Of a stretch of 64,000 nucleotides of DNA, positions 46,559-57,394 are shown piece after piece. The DNA is from Pseudozyma flocculosa PF-1. Lineage: Eukaryota > Basidiomycota > Ustilaginomycetes > Ustilaginales > Ustilaginaceae. Made by a program: the position numbers and the translations under genes. The stretch spans positions 268,308 through 332,307 of the forward strand of contig NW_006920891.1 of assembly GCF_000417875.1 (NCBI RefSeq). The letters run 5' to 3'. The notes beneath the pieces are model-generated. The model was given only the letters and a program-made list of their open reading frames with translations. It was not told the DNA's origin and did not search any database. The first letter of the stretch is position 1; each line of letters starts with the position of its first letter.

Positions 46559-49500
46559 ATGCCAGGAGCAGCGACTCCGGCCATCACGCCGGAGCGGATA
46601 ACGCTCTATGGCATCGCATCCTCCGTCGCCGCCGCCAGCGTCGTCTTTCGCGCCTTTCGCGAGAGGTCCAACTTCTATGCCGCCACCGTCTGGCTCGGTC
46701 GCAGCAATGGCTGCATGCTCGTGAGTCGCATCGGATAGGCTCTCCAGACCATGCGCCCAAGGCTGCGATGGCGCTGACGTCTGAAATGGGATGTCCTCGC
46801 CACTCGATCTTCTCGACAGGTCCTGCTCAACTTTGTCCTCTTCATGACGCTCGTCTTTGGCCGCGTGGTCCAGAAGATCTTCTTTGGACAGCTGAGGGCT
46901 ATCGAGATCGAGGTGAGTGCATCCGCCACGACGCAGTCTTGCTCGCACGTCGTCCCTCGCAGCTGCTCACCTTGCCCTCGCCTTTCTGGTCTCTATTTGC
47001 CGCGACAGCACCTCTATGAGCGATCGTGGTACTCGCTGGTCGACACCTTGTTGGCCATGGCCATCTTCCGCGACGAGTTCGACGTCAGCTTTGTCCTCCT
47101 CTTCGGCACGCTCCTCTTCCTCAAGGCCTTCCACTGGCTCAGCGGCGACCGCGTCGAATTCGTGAGTGACCTGCCCACTCACCCCACTTCCTTGGTTGCT
47201 CTCGTCGTCCCTGAGCACACATCGGCTGCCGTCTCGCCCTCTTCCAGCGCTGAACTTACCTGTCTCTTGCGCTCCGTCCCCCGCCATCTTCGGTCCCGCT
47301 AGATGGAGCAATCGCCCTCGGTCTCGCGCCTCTTCCATGTCCGCATGGTGGCCATCCTCTGGACGCTGCTGATCGTCGACGTCTTCCTGGTCGGCTTTGT
47401 CGTAGAGCTGCTCCTCTTCAAGCAGACCAAGATCGGCATCATGATCCTGTTCGCCAGCGAGGTGAGTCGTCCCGTTCCCGATCCCGCCCAGCACGTCCTG
47501 GTTCGCCCCAGAATGGCCTGCTCGGCTTTCGCCAGCGCGAGGGCTGCGAGTTCAGCTGCTGACACCCGCACATCCCCCTTGCCGCCTGGCGCATCGACGC
47601 AGTTCATCACCTTGATGATCTCGTTGTGGTCGACCATCGCCAAGTACCTCATCAACTGCCAGGACCTGCGCTCCGACGAGCCGTGGGAGGCCAAGAGCAT
47701 GTACATCTTCTACGTCGACCTGTGCAACGACGTCCTCAAGCTCGCCACCCACCTCTCGTTTTTCGTCCTGCTCACCAGCTGGTACGGCCTGCCGCTCAGC
47801 CAGATCCGCGACCTCTACGTGACGGGCCGGTCGTGCGCGGGCAAGATCCGCGACCTGATCCGCTACCGCGCCGCCACCAAGAACATGGACTCGCGGTACC
47901 CGGACGCCACATCGAGCGACATGCGCGCCATGAGCGACGGCACCTGCATCATTTGCCGCGAGGACATGGTCGTGCGCGACCCGGACGACCCTGCATCGTC
48001 TTCGCAGCCGACGCCGTCGAGCTCGAGCCACGGCCTCAATATGACGCCAAAGCGGCTGCCCTGCGGACACATCTTCCACTTTCACTGCCTCCGATCGTGG
48101 CTCGAGCGCCAGCAGAGCTGCCCCACCTGCAGAAGGTCGGTGCTCGAGGAGGCGTCGACGGCGCCACCGACAGGAGCCGCCCCACCCCTTCCAGCAGCCG
48201 CGCCCCAGCCCGGTGCGGCTCCGACTCCGCCGCCCACACGCCAAGCGGGTGGCGCAGCAAACGCTCAGCCCGGCGGATCCGGGACGACACCGGGCGCAGC
48301 TGCAGGCGATGAACGGGCAGATGGCGCGCGCGGCTTCGACCGTCGCCTGCAGGAGTTCTTGCAGCGCATCCAGAGCGACGCCCGCCGGGTGCGCGACGAG
48401 GGCAACGCTTCGGCCAGACGTGCCGGGCGCCAACATGGCCGCCGGACCCCGCGCGGCGATCAGGCAGGGGCGGAAATCGGAGCGCACTCGACACCCGCGG
48501 CCTCAGCACCCGCATCAGCTTCAACTTCGACGACTCCGACGCCAAACGCGTTCGATGGTGCAAGACCAATCGCGAGCGCTTCGGCTCCAGCGTCGCGTGG
48601 TATCGCAACGCCGCCGCGCTGGCCGGGACGAGGCCTCGGGCCGATGCTGGGTCGATCGAGCCTGTCGCAGGCATACCTGCCCCACGCCGACGCGGACGGT
48701 GGTCTCTGGGTGGCCCCTCCGCCCGAGACGCTCGAGATGCCGTGGACAAGAACGAGGCTGCGAGTTGGGAGAGGAGCCAGCAGGGCAGAAAATGCCGCAG
48801 AACCGGACGCTGCTGGCGCAGCCGAAGCGGCCGACGCGGTCGCCGTTGATAAGACGACGGAGACAGCGACCGAGGAGACGCGGCCCGAGGACGAGTCCGG
48901 CGATGACGACGAAGAGGAGGCCGTTGACGAAGCGGCTCGGGCACGAGACCATGCCCTAAAGCTCAACAGCTGGCTGGACGCGCTGCAGCAGAAGCAGCAG
49001 GCGAGCAAGGCGCCCGGGAGCTCGAGCACGGCTCCAGTCGCCGAGTCTGCAGTCCCGGACCGCGGACCGCAGGAGCAAGGGCAAGGAGCCACGGAGGATC
49101 GACCGGACACGCCGCGTGCAGCGACGGAGCGAGAGGATGCCACCGCGCCGCACCTGATCCCGCTCTTTGACCCGTCTCGCATCCCGCACTTTGAGTCGGT
49201 CCACGTCCCCTCGCTGCCCTACCAGCTGCTTCCGCCCACTCCGACGACGGCAGCCGCTGCAGCGCACCGTGGTCCCACGTCATCGTCGCTCCTGCGGGAC
49301 CTTGGCGCCCTGTCCGATGAGGACCTGCAGCGCATGGCGGACGGGTCGCGAGCCGGGCTTGAGGCATACGTCCGGACGCTGGGCTTGATCCAAGCGGACG
49401 TGTCGAGCCTCGTCGAACAGCTCACTCGCGTCCTCTCCGTCGATCCACTTTCGAACCGCGGCGGTCGAGAGCTGGCGGAAGAGGGAGAGGACGACGACGA

Positions 49501-49564
49501 GGTGCCGACCAGGAGGCGAAGTGGAAAGGGAAAGGCGCCAGTGGAAGGCATGAATGCCGTCTAA
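46559..49564 (+). CDS. HRD1: ER-associated E3 ubiquitin ligase Hrd1
   Basis: Multi-pass ER membrane RING ligase and retrotranslocation channel of ERAD. Five exons: 46559-46720, 46820-46912, 47009-47161, 47303-47461, 47603-49564, giving 842 residues. All four introns are phase 0 and lie in the membrane domain. Hydrophobic segments in exons 1-5 match Hrd1 helices, for example LLNFVLFMTLVFGRVVQKIF, and WEAKSMYIFYVDLCNDVLKL in exon 5. The RING-H2 (about residues 304-365) reads CIICRED, then LPCGHIFHFHCLRSWL and CPTCRRS. The long cytosolic C-terminus is Pro/Ala-rich and disordered, with acidic stretches and a conserved-looking RDLGALSDEDLQRMADGSR segment. Intron 4 (141 nt) has no stop and keeps frame, so intron retention would add 47 residues. 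Confidence 0.95.
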
Positions 49565-49753
49565 CTTGGTGGTAACGTCCATGCAATGTCGAATGTAGTA
49601 GTGTCGCTCTCCCCTTTACGAGCTTGGATACCTGGTATTCGCTGCCCCCAGCCCTCACGGCGAAAGGGTACAATGGTTCGGCTCGAGGGCGGGCGTGCAC
49701 TGCGAGGGTTCGGAGCGGGTCGGCGGTCACCCGTCGTCGTTGATCTTGACCCG
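49565..49753. other. Convergent spacer HRD1 / DUF7918 gene
   Basis: 189 bp between stop codons, presumably both 3' ends. Nothing else recognised. Confidence 0.7.
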
Positions 49754-50943
49754 TTACGGGCGGTTTGCGCTCGTGCGCAGGCGCTTTGAACGGCGGCGAC
49801 CGTCGTCCGGTGTATCGTCGTGCGCCTCGAGCTTGACGTTGACGCTGGCCGCCGAGTCAGGGCTCGTCAGCTCCGGGTCATCGTGCACTTCGACCTTGAC
49901 ATCGGCGTTGGCCGCTGCGATAGAGCGCGTAGCATCATCGGCGGCGGTCGGCTGCGAGCAGAAGGGACGGGGGCCATGAGCGGGAGTCCAGAGCTCCCGT
50001 TTGAATGCGATCTGAGGCGAGGAGGTAACGACTCACCTCTGAACGAGATCCCGACGGCGCCGGCGCCGAGGGCACGATGCCGCTGGCCTCGAGCACGTCT
50101 CTTGAGGCGTAATAGTAGGTGAAGATCGCGAGGGCTTTCGCATCCCGGTACTCGTAAACTTGCTCGAGATCGGGCAACCGCTTGGTCTTGCGGCGCTCGC
50201 CGAGGCTGAGAGAGGAGCAATCCACTCAAGGGTCGGTAGGTCAGTCCGACGGTATCAGGCACTCGGGCCGTGGATCCACAACAGCGCTGTGTCTTGTCCG
50301 TCGGGATACTCACGCTATCTTGTGGCTCGGCGGGATGCCGCCGCGGTTCTTGCGGTCAGTAGCGGCATGGTCCGACACGTTGCAGGGGTCGGTAGCTGCG
50401 CCGAACCAGGCCCGTCGCTTGGTGCCTAGGATCTTGACGCGATGCACGGCCACCTCGATGCAGCCGAGCTCCGTCTCGTCCTCGTCGTCAGGCTCGTCCT
50501 CGTTCTTGATGCGTGCGATCTTTGCGAAACTGTCAACGTTGGGAAGGGACCCGCTCGCTTTATGTGAGAAGGTGAGGAGAGGCGGTTCGCGAAGGGTAGA
50601 ACGGGGGGGGCCGAGCCATGGGGTACGATGGTGCTTACCGAAGGAGACGCTCCTCGTCGCGTCCGCAGGGCACGCAGTCGAGCGGGAAGTCGAGGCCGGT
50701 GCCCTCCTCCCAGTGCCATACTCCGTCTACCTCCACTCCGTCGATGGTAAGCTCGACGACGAGGTCGTCCGAGATCTCCTTGTCGCGACGAAGGAACAGC
50801 TCAAAGGCCGTGTCGTCGATGGAACACACGTACGTCGATCGAGCGGCGCGACCTTTGGCCGAGGTTTGGAACTCTTCCAACGTGTCTCGGCCGCCGTTGC
50901 CGTCGGGCACACGGATGTTGGCGGTGATCCCCTTCAGTAGCAT
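49754..50943 (-). CDS. DUF7918-type protein with nuclear-looking tail
   Basis: Four minus-strand exons, 50943-50639, 50529-50314, 50205-50037 and 49951-49754, give 295 residues; each junction keeps frame. The body matches the fungal DUF7918 layout: an N-terminal beta-rich part ending in a charged tract, a central IEVAVHRVKIL strand, and a final block with AIFTYYYASRDVLEASGIVP, the family's F-x-Y-R/S...L-x-x-x-GI-x-P signature. Function of the family is unknown. The last exon adds a disordered tail with two copies of a sumoylation-like sequence (VKVE and VKLE) and a basic RRRSKRLR stretch that looks like a nuclear signal. The start ATG at 50941-50943 directly precedes the conserved GITANIRV. 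It is divergent from the small membrane-protein gene. Confidence 0.75.
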
Positions 50944-51420
50944 CGGTTTAGTGAGAGGGGCAAGAATGGATGGAGATAGAGACGGTCGAGATACGGGCGA
51001 TGGCGATGCGGCGACTGGATGGAAGAGGAGGGGAGGGCTCGACCGCGGGGCGCGACGGGTCTGGCTCGCTCGCGGGCGGGGCGTGCCCATCCAGGCCTGG
51101 CCGGCCAGAGGGCTGAAGACAGGCAGGCAGGTCAGCGCAACTGGGCAGGCGTGGCCCGGTCAGACGCAGGCAGGCAGGCCAGGCCAGGACAGGCTACGCC
51201 ACGCCACGCTAGGCCAGGCCAGACGAGCGCGTCCCAGCTGCACCCCCAGCAAGCGTGCGTCACAAGGTGGTCTGACCGCCTCGCCCTGCCTACCCGTCGA
51301 TCTGGTCCTTGGCTCGCTGCTCCTCCTTCCACCACCAACCCCACCGCTACCCCCGCCTCCATTCAGCCAGCCAGTCGAGCCAACGCGGCCCCTCGTCCAG
51401 CCCTGACAGCGCCATCGACC
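50944..51420. promoter_or_regulatory. Divergent spacer DUF7918 gene / small membrane protein gene
   Basis: 477 bp between divergent starts. From 51119 to 51222 it is packed with CCAGGC/GCAGGC words. No ORF of interest. Confidence 0.6.
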
Positions 51421-52186
51421 ATGTTCGACCGTCTCCCTTCGCTCCCCTCGCTCCCCTCGTTCCCCTCGATCCCCTCGCTCCCCGCGCTTCCCTCGACCCA
51501 CTCTCTTCCCTCTCTTCCGCGCCTGCGCCTCTTGACGCCCGCCATCAGGATGCCCATCAAGATCTGTGGCCCGCTGATCCAGTTCGGGTGAGTCTCGAGC
51601 GGTCTCACCGTCCTCGCAGGCTGTCCCTTCCGTGCGCGTGCGTGCTCACGCCATCCGCCACTCTGCTCTCGCCTCTGCGCGCCGCAGCGCCACCGCCGAG
51701 GTCTACCTGGTCATGCTCTGCCTCCTCGTCTACGCCACGTACAAGTACGTGCTGCTCGTGCACGACATCCTCCAGTCGTACCCGCTCCTTCCCGACCAAG
51801 CTCCTGCGCCCACGACCACGTTGCCAGCCGCGGGTCCGGGCGGCGACGCGCACCCACCCTCGTCGCCGGGCACGGTGAGGGCCATTGACGACGCCGAACT
51901 TGTCGATCTCAGCGCCGCGAGCGCCGACGACGAGGCCGACGGTGATAGCGCTTGCCCCAGCTGCGGTCTGGCAGTCTGCGGAACGGAGGCCGAGGACCGC
52001 GTCGTGGCCCTCGAGGACGACCACAGGATGCCGAGCCGCGTCAAACGCCCTCGTCACCCGACCACCTCGCCCGCCTCGCCCAGCGCCCGCTTCGCCCAGC
52101 CCGCCGAAGAAGGGGCCAAGAGAGTGGCGCAGCTGTCGGACGAGACCATCTCGGGCACCGACTCGGCCTGCATTGTCGAGGACTAG
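51421..52186 (+). CDS. Small single-pass membrane protein of unknown function
   Basis: Two exons, 51421-51587 and 51688-52186, give 221 residues. I do not recognise a family. The N-terminus carries an imperfect tandem of three-residue LPS-type units (LPSLPSLPSFPSIPSLPALP, residues 5-24), coded by a 9-bp DNA repeat. Next come a basic stretch and one clear hydrophobic helix (VYLVMLCLLVYATYKYVLLV, about residues 61-80). The rest is a hydrophilic, acidic then basic tail with a CPSCGLAVC motif that could bind metal or form a disulfide. The splice junction QFG-ATAEVY keeps frame. The composition and single helix fit a small endomembrane adaptor, but this is a guess. Confidence 0.6.
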
Positions 52187-52441
52187 CTCGTTGCACCATC
52201 GCAACGAGGCCGCGGAGGGGACAACGTGCTCGCAACCCCACCGCCCACCTGCCGCCGACCCCTGCACCATTCGATCGCTGCCAGCAACGACGCCACTCCA
52301 TTGTCACTCAGCTCCTCCTTGACAGGCACAAACGACCCTCGGCACTCCAAAGGCAACCCCAGCTTCCGCACCCAGCGCGTCAAGGTCAACACGTCGCTAC
52401 ACATCGTAGCACTCAATCCCCGTCGGACCCGCCCATCCATC
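52187..52441. other. Convergent spacer before TTI1
   Basis: 255 bp between stop codons on opposite strands. No feature recognised. Confidence 0.7.
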
Positions 52442-55400
52442 TCAGGCCCCCAATATCCGATCCAGCATCCCCAGCGAAGGCAGGATCCAGTCCTGACGCA
52501 GGAATGCCAGTCCGTCCCCTCCTTCTTCCGCATCTGCATTGACTCCGTCCTCGTCGTCTCGGCGCCCGGGCCGTCCAAAAGCCGAGGTCAACGCCAGCCA
52601 GGTCGCATCCCAGTTTCTGCGCGCCAGCGCAGCGTACAGTGCTTCGCCCGCGCGTCGGATCTTGTCCGGCTGCCGTCGGTCGAGGCAGGCGAGGAGGTGC
52701 GGGTTGCAGGTGATGGACCACGCCACCTCGTCCGACATCCTGACGCCCATGTGCGTCGTCACCTTGGCGAGGGTGGTGAGGATCGACAGCACGATGTGCG
52801 CCGGCACGCTGCTGGACGAGGCGAGGATGAGCGGCGGCGTTCCCCTGTGGCGTCGTCGTCCTGCATCCGTGGCGTCCAAGCCAGAGGACGGGGCGAGACG
52901 GCGCGCAGGATCCGTTGCGGCTTGGCGTGGATGCGATGCCGGTCCGAAGCGATGGAAGAGGACGAGGAGCAACAGCTCGAAGCGCGGCCATGCCTCCCTC
53001 TCGAGCCGCTTGCCGACGAACTCGACGACCTCCTCGGCCAGCTTTTCGACGAGCCGGACAGCTTCGATCCACACAAAGGGTTCCGGCTCGCTCAGTCCCG
53101 CCTCTACTTGTTCGCCCTTGCGCGGGATTCCCGCCGAATCGAGATTGAGGATCCGTTTCCGTGCCGTCGGCTTGGACGTGGTGAGCGAGGATCCGAGACG
53201 GGCCATGAGAAAGGGCCAGAACGAGTTGACAACGGGGAGGAGCTCGGCCTCTTGGTTCTGCGAGCCGAGGACCGAGACGCCGTGCCGTAGGAGGTGGAGC
53301 ACCGAGGCGCGGAGCATGCTCGACGGGTGCGAGAGGAAGGGGAGCGCCTTGACCATGATCTGGCGCACCACCGTCTGTGTCTTGGTCGGCTTCGGTGTCG
53401 TCCCGTCGTCCCTTGTGGGAGAGGCGGATGCAGTACCGGGTGCAGGTGCGGGCGGAACGGCGTCGTCGTCGAGCTGCTCATCGTCCGGCGGGCCCGACTG
53501 CGTCTGACGCCGATACCACTTTTCAAACTCGACGAGCGCATCCGCGTCCCCGTCCCCGTCCCCGTCCCCGTCCCCGTGCACACGCGGTACGGCATCGTCG
53601 GGTCGTGGCTGCGGCTGCTCCGCCTCGAGCCTGGTCCGATCCGCTTCTTCGGCCGCGAGGACCTCGAGGACGCTATCGAGCACGCCGAGGAGACCGGTGC
53701 ACACGTCGCGGTGGGCGTGGAAGCGGTCGAGGGCGTCCATGATCTCGTCGACGGCATCCTCGACCAGGGGCACCACTTCCGATCCGAGCATCTTGATCAT
53801 CTCGACGAGCACCATCGGTGCGCGCTGTGCCGAAATCAGCGGCGTCGTCACCGTCGCCTCGACGACCCCGTCATCGTCTGTGCGATCGCCCGGTCCCGCC
53901 GCCGCGGCGACGTCAAAACGGCTGCGCAGCTCCTCGTCCAGTCCGGAAATGAGACGCTGGCACGCGGCGCCGAGGAGGTAGTCGGCGTGGTCGAGCACGC
54001 AGCTCTGCACGCTGGCGTAGGCGCTAGCATATGCAATCTGGCGGAAGGCGCGCTCCGCCCCGTCGCGCAGCGCCGCATCCGGCGAGGCGAGCGCAGACGT
54101 GAGCGGGTAGATGGCGCGGAGGAGGAGCGGCCGGAACGACGTGCCCAGCATCGTCGCCGTTGACGAGAGCAGCGAGAGGAGGTACGCGTTGCTCAGGCCC
54201 TGCGACGTCTCGGCCCGTGCCAGGCGGGTCGCCATCGTCAGGCGCTGCTGCCCCGCCGCGCCCGCGCCCGAGCCTGAGGTCGTCAGGCTGCCTGACCCGC
54301 CTTTGATGGTTGCTGCACCGACAAACGCCAGGTCTAGCGCTGGGCCGAAGCGCTCCGGTCGCTCGTGGCTGCCGACGTCGATCGAGAGTCCCTTGACCCT
54401 CTCCACCAGCGCATCCCCGCCGTCGCGCTCGCTGATGGCGGTCTCGGTGACGTCCCTGCGCGCGCCGCCTGAGCCTCGAGCGCCGCCGTGTTCCCGGCTG
54501 CTCGCCACCAGGCTGGCTTCGACGACCTCGTCCCAATCGCCCTCCCAGAGCTCGAGCACCATGTCAAACACCTGCCTGCCAAACTTGTGCGCCAGCCTGC
54601 GCAGCCTCCTGCCCACGTCGGCGCTCTGGGTCGCCAGCTTCGAGTCGTCGAGCTCTTCCGCCACGCCGCACAGCAGCTCCGCAGCGATCATGAGCGCCGT
54701 CATGGAGCGCGCACGCAGCGCCTCGATGGCGTCGTCGCCCGTCGTGCCGACGCGGCAGGTGCGGGACCGAGCGCCTTGCCGGACAAAAAAGAGGATCAGG
54801 TGGAAGCTCGAGGTATCGACTTTGACCTTGTCCTTGGCCTTGGCAGCAGAGCCGTCCGACTTGGTCCTGATAGCGGCGGTGGCGACAGAGGCGCAGGCGC
54901 GTCCGAATGAGCGGAACATGTCCGTCACGCTGCGGCCCGATCCGGCCTGCAGTCCTTCAAGCGACATCCGAGGCGGCCAGTCGGTCCCAAGATCTTGCTG
55001 TGCTGTTAGGAGCACAGGGTTGACGCGCAGCGCATCGGCCAAGCCTAGCCCCCAGCGCTCGATGCCACCGCTGGCGCCAAACAGGTGCGCAAGGCCGCGG
55101 ATGGCTTCCGGCGAGCTGATGCAGCGCACCCCAGCATGCGGATCGGCACCTGATCGCGCCGGGAGAGTGCCGCTAGCCAGCTTGACGGCTGTGCCCAGTC
55201 GAATAGCCAGACGCTCCACCTTGACGTCGTCCTGGGCGCGGATGGCTCTGGGCAGTTCAGCCAGCCCTCTCGCGATCATGGTCGAGAAAGCGGCGAGCGT
55301 CCTCGCTCTGGCCGGCGGCGGTGACGGGTGCGAGGAAAGGACGTCCTCGTCGCCGTCAAAGAGCACGGCGAGCGCCTTTCGGGCATCTGCGCTGACGGCC

Positions 55401-57394
55401 TCGATGTCGTCGTCTCCGGCCGAATCGACGATCCACGAAAGCAGCATCTCTACCGCGCTCTCGCGCGAGCCTGCAGCCGCTGCTGCCGTCGCTGGCTGTC
55501 CCAGCTGGACATCGAACCAGGCGAGCGTCTCGCCCATGTGTACGATGAGCGAAGCAGCGAGGCTGATGAGGCCGCGTCGGACCGACGAGGAAGCGGGCGC
55601 AGAAGAGACCGTCCGCGTCGAAAACGGCGTGGCCAGGAGCGAAAAGGACCGCAGGGCGATCTGGATCCGCGCCAGGGTCGACAGCAGGTACTTGCGGGCC
55701 GTCTCCTCGACTGGCGGTTCCAGAGATGGGGATCCATCGTCGTCGCCCGCAGCCGACGGCCCTTGGGCGTCTGTCCCGTCACCTGCGTCGTTCTCGTCTG
55801 CCGAAGCGTGCTCCTCAACCTCAGCCTCGGAACGAGCGAGTGACTCGGCGATGCTGGTGAAATCGTCGAGCGTCATGATCTTGGACTGTCGCCCATCGAC
55901 GCCGTCGACCTCAGCGGCCTCCGTCTCGCCTGTGACCTGAGCCTCGGTGGCTGAGCTCTCGCCATTCTGACGGAACGCTCTCGTCGCAGCGTCGCCGAGG
56001 CTGAGAAGTACCATATCTCGAAGCATCTGCAGTGCGATGGCGACCAGAGCACCTGGTGTCTCCTTCTTTCGGGCGGTCGCGCTTGGCTTGAGGCGGCTGG
56101 ATATCAAGCGGGTCAGGGAGCTGGTGATACCAGGCAGAAGCGGCCGGACGCGAGCGGCCGATCGTTGGGACAGAGTGTCGGAGTCCACGGTGGGTCCCGC
56201 AGGTGCCGGCTCAGGATCGACATACGTCAGGGTCGGGATGTGGAAGTCTCGATGCTCGTCTGAACCCTGGTCCTCTTGCGGGTTCTCGGCGCGGTCAGAC
56301 GAGGCCGCGGCGATCCAAGTGACGAGGATGGTGTAGGAGACGCGCAGGCTCGAAGTCCGCAAATCGACCATTCGCTCGCCTTGACAGGCCAGTTCGAGGC
56401 ACGAGGTGAGGGCGTGTCCGAGCGCTCCCTTGGCCGCCGTGTCGGTGAGAGCGAAGCTGAGGTGGGCGGGGCTGGGATACGCCTGGCGTCTCGGTAGAGT
56501 ATCGTGGTCCTGAGCCTGTGCCTCTGTCGCCGCTGCGGTCGTCTTTCCGAGCTGCTCCTGTTCGGCTTCGAGTTCGTCGAGAGAAGGCAGCTCGGACTCG
56601 CCGTCCCATTCCCAGTCCTTGTTCTGCTGCTTTGCCTCCGGTCGTGGCTGACTGCGAGCAAGTGGCGGAGGTTCCTCGAGGCGCGGCAGCAAGAGTTGGT
56701 GGAGAAAGTTGGCAGCAGCCAAGCGGGTTTCGTCACTGAAGGTAGCCTGTGAGGTGGACGGAGATGACGACGGGCCGGACTCGGCCTGGCTGGGTGACCC
56801 GCCGACGGCAAGCGATGCGAGGATGACGAGCTGCTGCCACACGGCCCATTCGTGCTGCCCTGGCGCCTTCTTCTCCGCTACCAGAGGGTCCGAGGCCTGC
56901 TGCTGTTGTGGCGGTGCCTGTGACCACGCGCGCCACCACTGCGACGCGAGGAGCGAGAGGCACTCAAAGATGAGCTGGCGTGCATGGTCCGGCAAGTCGG
57001 CGGCGCCTCGGGGAGAGGCACGGAGAAGCTGTGCGATGGGAAAGAAGACGTAGTGGATGAGGGCGGGCGTCAGGGCGGGCGTGCCGTCTTCCTGGCGCTC
57101 GGTGGCGACGTCGGCGAGGACATGGGTGAGGCGCTGTAGGCTGGTGGAGAGGGAGCTTGGCTGGGCTTGTTGCCTGGGGTGGCCGATGCCGCTCCCGCTC
57201 CCGCTGCCGCCGTTGCCGGTGTCCGGGACGAAGCTGAGCAGCTGTACGCAGATGGGCTTGAGCCTCTGGAAAGGGCTGGCAGGTGTTGCGGCTGCGGAGG
57301 CGGAGGCCGCACCGGCCCGTGTTGGAGTGTGAGCGGCGCGGCCAGCCTGCAGAGGTGGAGGGTAGGGGCGCCCGGAGAAGGGGCTCGCAAACAT
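52442..57394 (-). CDS. TTI1: Tel2-interacting protein 1 (Tti1)
   Basis: Component of the Tel2-Tti1-Tti2 (TTT) cochaperone that folds and assembles PIKK kinases (Tel1, Mec1, Tor, Tra1). Single exon, 1650 residues, HEAT-repeat type helical protein throughout. The N-terminal part has FQRLKPICVQLLSF and LIHYVFFPIAQLLR, typical of the Tti1 start. A middle block has DLRTSSLRVSYTILVTWIA and LLPGITSSLTRLI. The conserved C-terminal part has QRAPMVLVEMIKMLG, VDEIMDALDRFHAH, FLSHPSSMLRASVLHLLRHG and LLPVVNSFWPFLMARL. Acidic Ser-rich linkers and a DGDGDGDGD run (from a CGTCCC DNA repeat near 53546-53577) interrupt the repeats. The start at 57394 immediately precedes the conserved N-terminal segment. Confidence 0.88.
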   Translation of the reverse strand: MFASPFSGRPYPPPLQAGRAAHTPTRAGAASASAAATPASPFQRLKPICVQLLSFVPDTGNGGSGSGSGIGHPRQQAQPSSLSTSLQRLTHVLADVATERQEDGTPALTPALIHYVFFPIAQLLRASPRGAADLPDHARQLIFECLSLLASQWWRAWSQAPPQQQQASDPLVAEKKAPGQHEWAVWQQLVILASLAVGGSPSQAESGPSSSPSTSQATFSDETRLAAANFLHQLLLPRLEEPPPLARSQPRPEAKQQNKDWEWDGESELPSLDELEAEQEQLGKTTAAATEAQAQDHDTLPRRQAYPSPAHLSFALTDTAAKGALGHALTSCLELACQGERMVDLRTSSLRVSYTILVTWIAAASSDRAENPQEDQGSDEHRDFHIPTLTYVDPEPAPAGPTVDSDTLSQRSAARVRPLLPGITSSLTRLISSRLKPSATARKKETPGALVAIALQMLRDMVLLSLGDAATRAFRQNGESSATEAQVTGETEAAEVDGVDGRQSKIMTLDDFTSIAESLARSEAEVEEHASADENDAGDGTDAQGPSAAGDDDGSPSLEPPVEETARKYLLSTLARIQIALRSFSLLATPFSTRTVSSAPASSSVRRGLISLAASLIVHMGETLAWFDVQLGQPATAAAAAGSRESAVEMLLSWIVDSAGDDDIEAVSADARKALAVLFDGDEDVLSSHPSPPPARARTLAAFSTMIARGLAELPRAIRAQDDVKVERLAIRLGTAVKLASGTLPARSGADPHAGVRCISSPEAIRGLAHLFGASGGIERWGLGLADALRVNPVLLTAQQDLGTDWPPRMSLEGLQAGSGRSVTDMFRSFGRACASVATAAIRTKSDGSAAKAKDKVKVDTSSFHLILFFVRQGARSRTCRVGTTGDDAIEALRARSMTALMIAAELLCGVAEELDDSKLATQSADVGRRLRRLAHKFGRQVFDMVLELWEGDWDEVVEASLVASSREHGGARGSGGARRDVTETAISERDGGDALVERVKGLSIDVGSHERPERFGPALDLAFVGAATIKGGSGSLTTSGSGAGAAGQQRLTMATRLARAETSQGLSNAYLLSLLSSTATMLGTSFRPLLLRAIYPLTSALASPDAALRDGAERAFRQIAYASAYASVQSCVLDHADYLLGAACQRLISGLDEELRSRFDVAAAAGPGDRTDDDGVVEATVTTPLISAQRAPMVLVEMIKMLGSEVVPLVEDAVDEIMDALDRFHAHRDVCTGLLGVLDSVLEVLAAEEADRTRLEAEQPQPRPDDAVPRVHGDGDGDGDGDADALVEFEKWYRRQTQSGPPDDEQLDDDAVPPAPAPGTASASPTRDDGTTPKPTKTQTVVRQIMVKALPFLSHPSSMLRASVLHLLRHGVSVLGSQNQEAELLPVVNSFWPFLMARLGSSLTTSKPTARKRILNLDSAGIPRKGEQVEAGLSEPEPFVWIEAVRLVEKLAEEVVEFVGKRLEREAWPRFELLLLVLFHRFGPASHPRQAATDPARRLAPSSGLDATDAGRRRHRGTPPLILASSSSVPAHIVLSILTTLAKVTTHMGVRMSDEVAWSITCNPHLLACLDRRQPDKIRRAGEALYAALARRNWDATWLALTSAFGRPGRRDDEDGVNADAEEGGDGLAFLRQDWILPSLGMLDRILGA
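53546..53577. repeat. (CGTCCC)n hexanucleotide repeat inside TTI1
   Basis: Five near-perfect six-base units on the plus strand, read on the coding strand as alternating Asp-Gly in a loop between HEAT repeats. Confidence 0.85.

Noticed and set aside
54111..55940. 609-codon plus-strand ORF over TTI1
   Set aside because: Low-complexity Ser/Arg/Ala product, antisense to conserved HEAT repeats of Tti1.
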